The notes under the pieces: generated by a model
What the model was told of the DNA's origin: nothing
What the model saw: only the letters and a program-made list of their open reading frames with translations
The model's database searches: none
Part shown: positions 50,497 to 58,807 of the stretch, piece by piece
Position numbering within the stretch: the stretch's first letter is position 1
Layout: each line of letters begins with the position of its first letter
Assembly (NCBI GenBank): GCA_963617205.1
Contig: CAVEOA010000001.1
Span: 124,001-188,000 of the forward strand
Direction: 5' to 3'
DNA length: 64,000 nucleotides
Source of the DNA: UBA11524 sp963617205
Lineage (GTDB): Bacteria; Bacillota; Clostridia; Christensenellales; Aristaeellaceae
Position numbers and translations under genes: made by a program

Positions 50497-51435
50497 ATGG
50501 TAGAAAGCAAACATCAATGGAAGGCATGGTTATACCTCGCGCCGGCAATTCTCCTGCTGCTCGTCTTTACGGTCTGGCCGATTATCAATACGGTTCGCCT
50601 TGCGTTCCTCAATGATTACAACAGCCTGAGCGAGGTTGGCGGCGCAACGTTCACCATCGGCATCAAGAATTTTCAGACGGTTATCGGCGACAGCGGCTTC
50701 CTGACCGCACTAAAGAACACGATGCTGCTGTGCATCTTTACGGTGCCGATTTCCACCATTTTGGCCTTGTTGATTGCGGTTGCGCTTAATTCCATTAAGC
50801 CGCTGCGTAATGTCCTGCAGACGATATTCTTCCTGCCGTACGTCACGAACTCTATTGCCATTGGCATGGTCTTTGCAGCAATGTTCAACATTATCGGCAT
50901 GCCGCATATGGAGCGACTGATTCAGACGAAGGGTATTGTCAACAATATCATCGAGTTTTTCGGCGGACATTACGTCAACTGGATCAATCAGGGTTCGGAA
51001 TATTGGGCGAACCTATTCGTCATGATCGTGTACATCGTCTGGAACGCTCTGCCGTTCAAAATTCTGGTGCTGCTTGGCGGATTGCAGAGCATCAATAAGC
51101 AGTACTATGATGCTGCAAAAATTGATTCCACACCTCGTTGGCGCGTATTCACAAAGATTACCGTGCCGCTCCTCTCTCCGATGATTGCCTATGTCGTTAT
51201 TACCGGCTTTATCGGCGGTTTCAAGGAATACACCAGCATTGTCGGCATATTCGGCGAAACGATGGGACCTGCGGGTGACGCGGGCAGAATGAACACCATC
51301 GTCGGCATGATCTATGATGCGCTGCCGAAGTCGAATTACGGCGTGGCGAGCGCTGCTGCACTGATTCTGTTCGCGATCATCTTCGTGGTGACGATGATTA
51401 ACATGCAGGTCAGCAAGAAGCGCGTCCATTATTGA
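50497..51435 (+). CDS. ABC sugar-type transporter permease (UgpA/MalF-like)
   Basis: The 312-residue permease has six membrane helices (LYLAPAILLLLVFTVWPI first). The conserved EAA loop, which docks on the ATPase, is near 205-230 (YYDAAKIDSTPRWRVFTKITVPLL). Its start is 1 base after the ATPase gene stop. The partner permease follows 10 bases after its end. Confidence 0.95.
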   Translation: MVESKHQWKAWLYLAPAILLLLVFTVWPIINTVRLAFLNDYNSLSEVGGATFTIGIKNFQTVIGDSGFLTALKNTMLLCIFTVPISTILALLIAVALNSIKPLRNVLQTIFFLPYVTNSIAIGMVFAAMFNIIGMPHMERLIQTKGIVNNIIEFFGGHYVNWINQGSEYWANLFVMIVYIVWNALPFKILVLLGGLQSINKQYYDAAKIDSTPRWRVFTKITVPLLSPMIAYVVITGFIGGFKEYTSIVGIFGETMGPAGDAGRMNTIVGMIYDALPKSNYGVASAAALILFAIIFVVTMINMQVSKKRVHY

Positions 51436-51445
51436 GAGGTGTAGT

Positions 51446-52339
51446 ATGTCCGAAAAACAATTAAACGTCATGCATGCAAAGAACATGCAAAGCGTCGGTG
51501 TGATGCAAAAGGTCATGAAGGTCATCAGCACGATCCTGATTTACATATTTCTGCTGATAATGGCTGCGATTGTGCTGTTTCCGTTTTACTGGATGATCAT
51601 CTCGTCCATGAAGTCACTGGAAGAATACCGCTCTTCCGTGCCGACATTCTGGCCCAAAATACTCATGATCAGCAACTATGCCGAAGCCTTCTCGACCGGC
51701 AATCTGGGTCAGCTCTTCCTGAATACGGCGTATGTCGGCATTGTATCGACGCTGCTGTCGCTTGTTATCACCATTTTGACTGCGTTTGCATTTGCGCGGT
51801 TGGAGTTTAAGGGTAAGAACGTACTGTTCGGTGCGCTGCTCGCAACGATGATGATTCCCGGAGAGCTGTTCACCATCACGAATTACCAGACGATTTTTCT
51901 TTTAAACTGGCAGAACACGTTTACTGTACTGATTGTGCCTTTCCTTGTCAGCGTGTTCTACATCTACCTGCTCAGGCAGAACTTCCTGCAGATTCCCAAT
52001 GAGCTGTATCTGGCGGCGAAGGTCGATGGAACAAGCGACTTCAAGTACCTTTGGAAGGTCATGGTACCGCTGTCGTTACCGACGCTTATTTCCATCACCA
52101 TCCTTAAAATGATGGGTGCGTGGAATTCTTACGTCTGGCCGCGTCTGGTGGCAAATGACGATGCGCATAAGCTGATTACCAATGGTCTGCGCAATGCCTT
52201 CAACAGTACGAGCGGTGAAACGAATTATCCCGTGCAGATGGCTGCTGTAGCCATGGTTTCGTTCCCGTTGTTCCTGGTGTTCATCTTCCTGCGCAAGTAC
52301 ATCATGTCCGGTGTCAGCCGCAGCGGCATCAAGGGTTAA
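51446..52339 (+). CDS. ABC sugar-type transporter permease (UgpE/MalG-like)
   Basis: The 297-residue permease has six helices (first: ILIYIFLLIMAAIVLFPFYW). The EAA loop is at about 190-215 (LYLAAKVDGTSDFKYLWKVMVPLSLPTL). It forms the heterodimeric channel with the preceding permease. GAGGTG precedes the ATG. Confidence 0.95.
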   Translation: MSEKQLNVMHAKNMQSVGVMQKVMKVISTILIYIFLLIMAAIVLFPFYWMIISSMKSLEEYRSSVPTFWPKILMISNYAEAFSTGNLGQLFLNTAYVGIVSTLLSLVITILTAFAFARLEFKGKNVLFGALLATMMIPGELFTITNYQTIFLLNWQNTFTVLIVPFLVSVFYIYLLRQNFLQIPNELYLAAKVDGTSDFKYLWKVMVPLSLPTLISITILKMMGAWNSYVWPRLVANDDAHKLITNGLRNAFNSTSGETNYPVQMAAVAMVSFPLFLVFIFLRKYIMSGVSRSGIKG

Positions 52340-52400
52340 TCGGTGGATTAGGCCACCTTTAACAAATATACTCCCTACGATCAGAAAGGAAGGTAGTCAC

Positions 52401-53837
52401 ATGAGGAAGTTTCTCTCTCTTTTCCTGGCAATGACCATGCTTCTTGCTTGCACGGTCTGCTTCGGCGCTGCTGAAACGGCAACTGAGGTGGAAGCCTACG
52501 ATGGAAGTGAAGTCAACATCACCTTCTACAATACAATGGGAACGAACCTGACCGCTGTGCTGGATAGCTACATCGCGGAATTCAACAAGCTGTATCCGAA
52601 TATCCACATCACTTACACCGCTGTCGGCGGCTATGACGATGTGCGTGATCAGATCACGAAGGAAATCACCGTCGGTGCGCAGCCGAACATCGCCTACTGC
52701 TACCCGGATCACGTTGCGCTGTACAACCTCGCACGTGCGGTTCAGCCGCTCGATGATTACATCGACAGCACTGCCGAAATCACCCGTGCGGACGGCACGA
52801 CGGAAACGTTCGGTCTGACGCAGGCGCAGAAGGATGACTTCATCGAAGCATACTACAGCGAAGGCAAGCAGTTCGGCGACAGTCTCATGTATACCATGCC
52901 GATGAGCAAGTCCACTGAAGTGCTCTACTACAACAAGACATTCTTCGATGAGAACAACCTGAAGGTACCGACGACGTGGGATGAGATGGAAGAAATCTGC
53001 AAGCAGATTGTTGAAATCGATCCCTACAGCATTCCGCTCGGCTATGACTCCGAGAACAACTGGTTTATCACGATGACTGAGCAGCTCAAGACACCCTACA
53101 CCAGCGCGACCGGTGAGCACTTTCTGTTCAACACGGCGGAAAACCGTGCATTTGTGAAGCGCGTTGCTGAGTGGTATAATCAGGGCTACGTGACGACGCA
53201 GACGATTTACGGCAGCTACACGTCCGGACTGTTCGTCTCCGATTCCGGCATCAAGAGCTACATGTCCATCGGCTCCTCTGCCGGCGCAACGCATCAGCGT
53301 CCTACGAAGAACGCGGACGGCACCTATCCCTTCGAAGTGGGCATCACGACCATCCCGCAGGCTGATCCGTCGAACCCCAAGGTCATTTCTCAAGGACCGA
53401 GTCTGTGCATCTTCAAGAAGTCCAATGCGCAGGAGGTTGCTGCATCATGGCTGTTCGTCAAGTATCTGACGACCACGGTTGAATTCCAGGCTGAATTTTC
53501 CATGGCTTCCGGCTATGTGCCCGTCATCAAGTCCGTTTCTGAGAACGAGGTCTATGCTGATTTTGTGGCGAATGCGGATGGCGGCGACAACGTGGCTGCA
53601 CTGGCCGCAAAGGTCTGCCTTGAGCAGGTTGATGCATATTACACCTCCCCTGCCTTCCCCGGTTCTTCTGATGCACGCAGCCGCGTTGGCGAATTGCTGG
53701 CAGGCTGCATGACCGACGCTGCGACGCTTGACCTGACGAAGGAAGAGAATGTCACGAAGCTCGAAGAGATGATTCAGACCCGCTTCGATGATGCCATCAC
53801 CAAGTGCGAGCAGGCCATTGCTGGCTTCGGGCTGTAA
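52401..53837 (+). CDS. Extracellular solute-binding protein of the CUT1-type importer
   Basis: The 478-residue protein is the substrate-capturing component. The signal sequence MRKFLSLFLAMTMLLACTVC contains LLAC at 14-17, so lipidation on Cys17 is possible; cleavage after CFGA is an alternative. The mature part has the type-1 bacterial SBP fold (TMGTNLTAVLDSYIAEFNKLYP, PTTWDEMEEICKQI, AGYVPV-like SGYVPVIKS). Sugars or glycerol-phosphate derivatives are typical ligands, but the secreted nuclease next door makes other substrates conceivable. AAAGGAAGG precedes the ATG. Confidence 0.93.
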   Translation: MRKFLSLFLAMTMLLACTVCFGAAETATEVEAYDGSEVNITFYNTMGTNLTAVLDSYIAEFNKLYPNIHITYTAVGGYDDVRDQITKEITVGAQPNIAYCYPDHVALYNLARAVQPLDDYIDSTAEITRADGTTETFGLTQAQKDDFIEAYYSEGKQFGDSLMYTMPMSKSTEVLYYNKTFFDENNLKVPTTWDEMEEICKQIVEIDPYSIPLGYDSENNWFITMTEQLKTPYTSATGEHFLFNTAENRAFVKRVAEWYNQGYVTTQTIYGSYTSGLFVSDSGIKSYMSIGSSAGATHQRPTKNADGTYPFEVGITTIPQADPSNPKVISQGPSLCIFKKSNAQEVAASWLFVKYLTTTVEFQAEFSMASGYVPVIKSVSENEVYADFVANADGGDNVAALAAKVCLEQVDAYYTSPAFPGSSDARSRVGELLAGCMTDAATLDLTKEENVTKLEEMIQTRFDDAITKCEQAIAGFGL

Positions 53838-53846
53838 TGTGAACGC

Positions 53847-55127
53847 ATGAACAGCAAACGCATTGGGACGCTCCTGCTGATCCTGCTGTTGCTCATCTTT
53901 ACGATGATAGCAGCAGCCATCGCAGAGGAGTCCGCAGAATTCGTTGACTACGTGTCTCAGCTTCACCTAAACATGCATTCAGCTACGCTTAAGACGACCG
54001 CGACAGTCAAAGCCTTTGTCGACGGCGATACGGTGCACTTCTATGTCCCGATGAGCATTTCTGAAAGCGGCTCTGTAAAGGTGCGTTTCCTTGCACTTAA
54101 CACGCCTGAATCGACCGGAAAAATCGAGGAATACGGCATCAAGGCTTCCAATTTCACGCGTGAAAAGCTCGAAAGCGCCGTATCAATCATCCTTGAGGCA
54201 GATTCCAACGAGATGGAAATCGACTCAACGGGCGAAAGGTACCTCTTCTGGGTCTGGTATCAGCCGGCAGAGGGCGAAGAGTACCGCAATCTGAACCTCG
54301 AGCTGCTGCAGAACGGGCTTGCCAAGGCGTACTCCACGTTTAATACGCAGTACGGCAGCATCTGCTCGAATGCGCTGGATCAGGCGCGGCAGTTCAAGCT
54401 GAACATGTACTCCGGCGAAGCCGATCCCGATTACTACTACGGCGACGCCATCGAAATCACGCTCAAGGAGCTTCGCTGCCATGCAGAGAAGTACCTGAAC
54501 AAGAAGGTTGCTTTCAGCGGCATTGTCACCTTGACCCACAATCAGTCTGCCTACGTGGAAGCTTATGATGCGGACAGCGAGCTTGTCTACGGCATCAGCG
54601 TTTACTATGGGTATTCGCTCAGCGGCAAGGGCTTGTCCATCCTCACGCCCGGCAATCAGGTTCGAGTAGTCGGAACGGTGCAATACTACGAGGCAGCGGA
54701 TCAGTATCAGGTGTCTGATGTCTCCTATCGGCAGATGAAACCGAGCGACCCGAACAATCTGCAGCTCATTAACGAGGGTCAATCACCGTATTACACAGCA
54801 GTTTCGCTTGATAAACTGCTGAATGATACGGTAACCATTGTTGACGAGGAGAATGGTGCAGAAACGTATGATTACGCACAGCTGGCGCAGTACACGAGCG
54901 TATCGGTTGATGGGCTGAAGGTGACAGCTGCGTCAAGTACTGGCAGCGTAATTTACCTGACATGCTCCTGCGGAGATCAGCAAATCACGGTGGAGACGCC
55001 TTACAACGAGGAAATGCTGACCCTGATTGAACATACGATCAACGTGCGCGGCTTTGTCGAACGTGATTATGACGGCAACGTCATCGTCTGCACCTATCTT
55101 CAGGATGCCATTACACTTCAGGATTAA
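53847..55127 (+). CDS. Secreted thermonuclease-like protein (SNase domain plus OB-fold domains)
   Basis: The 426-residue protein starts with a signal peptide (RIGTLLLILLLLIFTMIA). The SNase domain is at about 45-185: VDGDTVHFYVP, VRFLALNTPES with the Arg and Glu equivalent to R35 and E43, a YGIKASNF helix, and GERYLFWVW with the R87 equivalent. An OB-like domain follows (about 205-300; VAFSGIVTL, PGNQVRVVGTVQYY) and a second (about 330-420). It should cut DNA or RNA outside the cell. The ribosome site is weak; the ATG is 9 bases after the binding-protein stop, suggesting coupling. The pairing with an importer is unusual. Confidence 0.88.
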   Translation: MNSKRIGTLLLILLLLIFTMIAAAIAEESAEFVDYVSQLHLNMHSATLKTTATVKAFVDGDTVHFYVPMSISESGSVKVRFLALNTPESTGKIEEYGIKASNFTREKLESAVSIILEADSNEMEIDSTGERYLFWVWYQPAEGEEYRNLNLELLQNGLAKAYSTFNTQYGSICSNALDQARQFKLNMYSGEADPDYYYGDAIEITLKELRCHAEKYLNKKVAFSGIVTLTHNQSAYVEAYDADSELVYGISVYYGYSLSGKGLSILTPGNQVRVVGTVQYYEAADQYQVSDVSYRQMKPSDPNNLQLINEGQSPYYTAVSLDKLLNDTVTIVDEENGAETYDYAQLAQYTSVSVDGLKVTAASSTGSVIYLTCSCGDQQITVETPYNEEMLTLIEHTINVRGFVERDYDGNVIVCTYLQDAITLQD

Positions 55128-55158
55128 ACAAACCCGATCTTCAGAAAGGGAGATAAAC

Positions 55159-56472
55159 ATGAAGAAATTTCTTGCAATGCTCATGCTCGCTGCCATGTGT
55201 TTCACCTGCGCGGCAGTTGCGGAAACGACTGACGCGGATCTGACTTCCGCAAAGGCATACCTGTACATGATGTACAAATCCTCTGCAGAAACGACCATGG
55301 CTGACTACGAGGTTGTCGGTGTGGTGAACATTGGCGGTACGGAATTCCCGATCACATGGACGACCGACAGCGACACCATTAAAATCGTGCCTGGTGACAA
55401 TAAGATGGTCACCATTGATGTCGATGAGAACAATCCAGAGGAAGTCACCTACACCCTGACGGCAACGCTGTCGAATGCTGCCGGCGAGACGGTCAGCGTT
55501 TCCTTCGCGCACAAGGTGCCTGCCGCAATGACCCTCGAGGGCATGAGCTATGAGGAGATTGTTGCTGCGGCGTATACGCTGGAAGCCGGCGTTTCCATGG
55601 AAGAGATGCAGCGCCTGTACGGCACCGTCACCCAGATCAACACTGCATGGAGCGATGAGTACAAGAACATCACCGTAACGATTCAGGTTGGCGAGCTGGC
55701 AGATCAGCCGATTCAGTGCTATCGTCTTTCCGGCGACGGTGCGGAAAACCTTGCAGTCGGCGATGCCATCACGGTTGAAGGCACCCTGAAGAACTACAAC
55801 GGCACCATCGAGTTCGATAAGGGCTGCAAGCTGGTCGGATACGGCGAAATTGTTAGCCAGAAGAGCATTGTCGATGCTGCCTATGCGTTGGAAGCCGGCG
55901 TTTCCATGACGGCGCCCACGGCGCTCTGCGGCGAAGTCACCTCCATCGATACGGCATGGAGCGATGAATATCAGAACATCACGGTTACCATCGTTTGCGA
56001 CGGTCTGACGGATCAGCCGATTCAGTGCTATCGCCTTTCCGGCGAAGGAGCGCAGACGCTTGAAGTCGGCAGCGAAATCGGCGTGTACGGCACCATCAAG
56101 AACTACAAGGGCACCATTGAATTTGACAAGGGCTGCGTGATTGTTCCCGCAGATGTTGTTGCAAGCGTTCGTCTGGCAATCAGTGCCTACACGCTGGAGG
56201 CAGGTCTTGCAATGACCGATGCATCGACTATGACAGGTGTCATCAGCAGCATTGACACGGCATGGAGCGATGAGTATCAGAACATCACGGTCACCATCGT
56301 CCCCGGCGGTCTGACGGACTATGCGGTGCAGTGTTATCGCCTGTCCGGCGAAGGCGCGCAGACGCTTGCAGTGGGCGACACCATTACTGTCAGCGGCACC
56401 ATCAAGAATTACAAGGGAACGATTGAATTCGACAAGGGCTGCACGCTTGATGCGGTCGTTAAGGCGGAGTAA
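55159..56472 (+). CDS. Secreted protein with three tandem 86-residue OB-like repeats
   Basis: The 437-residue protein has a signal peptide (MKKFLAMLMLAAMCFTCAAV) and a beta-rich N-terminal domain (about 25-125). Three repeats of exactly 86 residues follow, starting at about 138, 241 and 343, each built on TAWSDEYQNITVTI, QCYRLSGEGAQTL, VGD, GTIKNYKGTIEFDKGC. The pattern recalls nucleic-acid-type OB folds. The gene is 31 bases after the SNase gene, so a role in binding or presenting extracellular nucleic acid or nucleotides is a reasonable guess (inference). AAAGGGAG precedes the ATG. It ends the ABC-nuclease operon at a terminator. Confidence 0.82.
   Translation: MKKFLAMLMLAAMCFTCAAVAETTDADLTSAKAYLYMMYKSSAETTMADYEVVGVVNIGGTEFPITWTTDSDTIKIVPGDNKMVTIDVDENNPEEVTYTLTATLSNAAGETVSVSFAHKVPAAMTLEGMSYEEIVAAAYTLEAGVSMEEMQRLYGTVTQINTAWSDEYKNITVTIQVGELADQPIQCYRLSGDGAENLAVGDAITVEGTLKNYNGTIEFDKGCKLVGYGEIVSQKSIVDAAYALEAGVSMTAPTALCGEVTSIDTAWSDEYQNITVTIVCDGLTDQPIQCYRLSGEGAQTLEVGSEIGVYGTIKNYKGTIEFDKGCVIVPADVVASVRLAISAYTLEAGLAMTDASTMTGVISSIDTAWSDEYQNITVTIVPGGLTDYAVQCYRLSGEGAQTLAVGDTITVSGTIKNYKGTIEFDKGCTLDAVVKAE
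55570..56442 (+). repeat. Three 258-bp in-frame repeats in the OB-repeat protein
   Basis: Copies at 55570-55827, 55879-56136 and 56185-56442 are each exactly 258 bases (86 codons), spaced 309 and 306 bases apart. Copies 2 and 3 look the closest at DNA level, suggesting a recent duplication. Confidence 0.85.
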
Positions 56473-56488
56473 TCATCTTACTGATGCG

Positions 56489-56526
56489 GAAGCCTGTCAG
56501 GAGCGCTCGCTCTTGGCAGGCTTTCT
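56489..56526 (+). terminator. Terminator after the OB-repeat gene
   Basis: GAAGCCTGTCAGGAGCG pairs with CGCTCTTGGCAGGCTTTC, with a short loop and a partial T-run. It closes the ABC/nuclease operon. Confidence 0.8.
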
Positions 56527-56528
56527 GC

Positions 56529-56557
56529 TTGTAGGAAAAAACAAAACGTGGTATAAT
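56529..56557 (+). promoter_or_regulatory. Promoter of the alpha/beta hydrolase gene
   Basis: TTGTAG (56529-56534) and a consensus TATAAT (56552-56557) are 17 bases apart. TG at 56549-56550 gives an extended -10. Confidence 0.8.
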
Positions 56558-56601
56558 TCGCAATAGGTTATGCCCGACTGCTTTTTGAGGAGGATATGTT
56601 G

Positions 56602-57471
56602 ATGAAAAAATGTCTGGTATTGATGCTGCTTTGTGTGCTGGCGTTCGGCGTGTTGACTTCCTATGCAGAGGATGCAGCCGCTGCGCGCGTTGAAACTATT
56701 TCCGTAGGAGAAAATGAAATGGATTATACGGTATTCGGCAACGGCAGCAAGACGTTCGTGATTTTACCCGGCTTGTCGATTCACAGCGTAATGGGCTCAG
56801 CAGATGCCATTGCTGCGGCGTATCAAGACTTCACAGCGGATTATACTGTATACGTGTTCGATCGTCCCAAGGAAATCAGCGAAGGCATGACCAACAAGGA
56901 CATTGCGGAAGAAACGGCGGCGGCGATGAAGGCGCTCGGCATCGAAAGCGTAGATATCTTCGGTGCATCGCAGGGCGGCATGATTGCGATGGAGATTGCC
57001 ATCAATCATCCGGACATGGTTAACAAGCTGATTCTGGGCTCAACGCTTGCCAAGCAGAATGATACATTTCAGCAGATGATTGAGCAGTGGATTCTGCTTG
57101 CAGAAAAGAAGGACGAAACGGCATTGCTGGAAAGTTTCGCAGACAACGTCTATTCCGAGGCGACTCTTGCGGCATACCGTGATGTTCTCGTTTCCTCAAA
57201 TCTTGGCATCACGGATGAGGAATATGAGCGGTTCATCATTCAGGCAAAAGCCTGCGCTATCTTCGATTGCTATGATGAGCTGTCAGCAATCAAGTGCCCC
57301 GTGCTGGTGCTTGGTGCGGAAGGCGATCATGTCACAACGGCAGAAGGCTCGAAGCAGATTGCAGATGCACTTCAGTGCAAATACTACCTGTATGGCGAGG
57401 AATATGGTCACGGCGTATACGATGAAGCGCCGGACTATCGGGAACGTTGCCTGAAGTTCCTTGCAGACTAA
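56602..57471 (+). CDS. Secreted alpha/beta-hydrolase
   Basis: The 289-residue protein has a signal peptide (MKKCLVLMLLCVLAFGVLTS). The alpha/beta-hydrolase core follows: oxyanion segment VILPGLSIHS, nucleophile elbow GASQGGMIAME (Ser), an Asp in GAEGDHV and the catalytic His in GEEYGHGVY. The substrate is unknown; an esterase is likely. GAGGAGG is 8 bases before ATG 56602 and only 2 before the ATG at 56596. It is a single-gene unit with its own promoter and terminator. Confidence 0.88.
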   Translation: MKKCLVLMLLCVLAFGVLTSYAEDAAAARVETISVGENEMDYTVFGNGSKTFVILPGLSIHSVMGSADAIAAAYQDFTADYTVYVFDRPKEISEGMTNKDIAEETAAAMKALGIESVDIFGASQGGMIAMEIAINHPDMVNKLILGSTLAKQNDTFQQMIEQWILLAEKKDETALLESFADNVYSEATLAAYRDVLVSSNLGITDEEYERFIIQAKACAIFDCYDELSAIKCPVLVLGAEGDHVTTAEGSKQIADALQCKYYLYGEEYGHGVYDEAPDYRERCLKFLAD

Positions 57472-57499
57472 ATAGAAGAATACTCCCCTATCCTGAAAG

Positions 57500-57532
57500 C
57501 GCGGCGGTCAGACGATCGACCGCGTTTTTTTT
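57500..57532 (+). terminator. Strong terminator after the alpha/beta-hydrolase gene
   Basis: GCGGTC pairs with GACCGC around an 8-base loop, followed by eight T. Confidence 0.85.
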
Positions 57533-57599
57533 GTGGAATTTTTGTGGTGTTTTAATATTGCTATTTATAATTTGTTCACAAAATATCTTTGATAAACTA

Positions 57600-57628
57600 T
57601 TGACAATGCTTTAAAAGTATGATAAATT
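57600..57628 (+). promoter_or_regulatory. Possible promoter of the secondary alcohol dehydrogenase gene
   Basis: TTGACA (57600-57605) is a perfect -35; TAAATT (57623-57628), 17 bases on, is a weak -10. The AT-rich stretch upstream holds no gene. Confidence 0.5.
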
Positions 57629-57692
57629 AATAACAAACAAATTCAAGGATGCGTCAGGAAGTGACGCTCGAGACATGACAAGGAGGTCAAAT

Positions 57693-58748
57693 ATGAAGGG
57701 TTTCGCAATGCTGACAATCGGTTCGACTGGTTGGATCGAGAAGGACATCCCGAAGTGCGGACCGATGGACGCAATCTGCAAGCCGCTTGCTCTCGCTCCC
57801 TGCACGTCTGATATTCACACGGTCTGGGCTGGTGCGATCGGTGACCGCAAGAACATGATTCTTGGTCACGAGGCTGTCGGTGAGGTTGTTGAGGTCGGCA
57901 GTGAGGTTCGTGATTTCAAAGTCGGCGACAAGGTGCTTGTGTCTGCCATCACGCCTGACTGGAATTCTCTCGAGGCGCAGGGCGGCTATCCGATGCATTC
58001 CGGCGGAATGCTGGCTGGCTGGAAGTTTTCCAATTTCAAGGATGGTGTCTTTGCCGAGTATTTCCACGTAAACGATGCGGATGGCAATCTGGCGCTGTTC
58101 CCTGAGGGAATGGACGTCGCCGCTGCAGCGATGATTTCTGATATGGTGCCTACCGGTTTCCATGGCGCGGAGCTTGCGGATGTTCAGTTCGGCGAAAATG
58201 TTGCTGTTATCGGTATTGGTCCTGTCGGTCTGATGGCAGTTGCTGCCTGTGCAATCCGTGGTGCTGCGGAAATTTACGCAGTTGGCTCTCGCAAGAACTG
58301 CTGCGACCTCGCACGTGAATTTGGTGCGACGGACATCATTGACTATCATAAGGCAGACATCGTCGAGCAGATTATGGACAAGACACATGGCAAGGGCGTT
58401 GACAAGGTTGTCGTTGCCGGCGGCGACAATGATACGTTCGCGCAAGCGATGAAGATCGTGAAGCCCGGCGGAATCATCGGCAACGTCAACTACCTCGGTG
58501 AAGGCGATATGGTTGGCATTCCGCGCCTTGACTGGGGCTGTGGCATGGGTCACAAGCAGCTTCGCGGCGGTCTGATGCCCGGCGGTCGTCTCCGTTCGGA
58601 GCGTCTGGCACGTCTGGTGATGGCGAACCGCATCCATCCGGAAAAGCTGATTACACATCGCTTCAGCGGACTTGAGAGCGTTGAACCTGCACTGATGCTG
58701 ATGAAGGACAAGCCGCGCGAGCTGATTAAGCCGCTCGTGGTCATCTGA
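57693..58748 (+). CDS. NADP-dependent secondary alcohol (isopropanol) dehydrogenase
   Basis: The 351-residue zinc enzyme interconverts secondary alcohols and ketones. Length and sequence closely follow the Thermoanaerobacter brockii/Clostridium beijerinckii enzymes (MKGFAMLTIG, PCTSDIHTVW, GHEAVGEVVEVGSEV, GGMLAGWKFSN, GIGPVGLMA). The zinc ligands are Cys37 and His59, with an Asp in ISDMVPTGF. The NADP determinant Gly-Ser-Arg is present in AVGSRKNC. GGAGG precedes the ATG. It is a single gene with its own promoter and a downstream terminator. Confidence 0.95.
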   Translation: MKGFAMLTIGSTGWIEKDIPKCGPMDAICKPLALAPCTSDIHTVWAGAIGDRKNMILGHEAVGEVVEVGSEVRDFKVGDKVLVSAITPDWNSLEAQGGYPMHSGGMLAGWKFSNFKDGVFAEYFHVNDADGNLALFPEGMDVAAAAMISDMVPTGFHGAELADVQFGENVAVIGIGPVGLMAVAACAIRGAAEIYAVGSRKNCCDLAREFGATDIIDYHKADIVEQIMDKTHGKGVDKVVVAGGDNDTFAQAMKIVKPGGIIGNVNYLGEGDMVGIPRLDWGCGMGHKQLRGGLMPGGRLRSERLARLVMANRIHPEKLITHRFSGLESVEPALMLMKDKPRELIKPLVVI

Positions 58749-58762
58749 GAAGCATAGCAAAT

Positions 58763-58796
58763 AGCAGGACGCATCTTTTTGATACGCCCTGCTGTT
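58763..58796. terminator. Terminator between the alcohol dehydrogenase and GH39 genes
   Basis: AGCAGGACGCATC pairs with GATACGCCCTGCT around a T-rich loop, with small mismatches. It separates convergent genes. Confidence 0.8.
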
Positions 58797-58807
58797 TGTT
58801 GCTGTTT

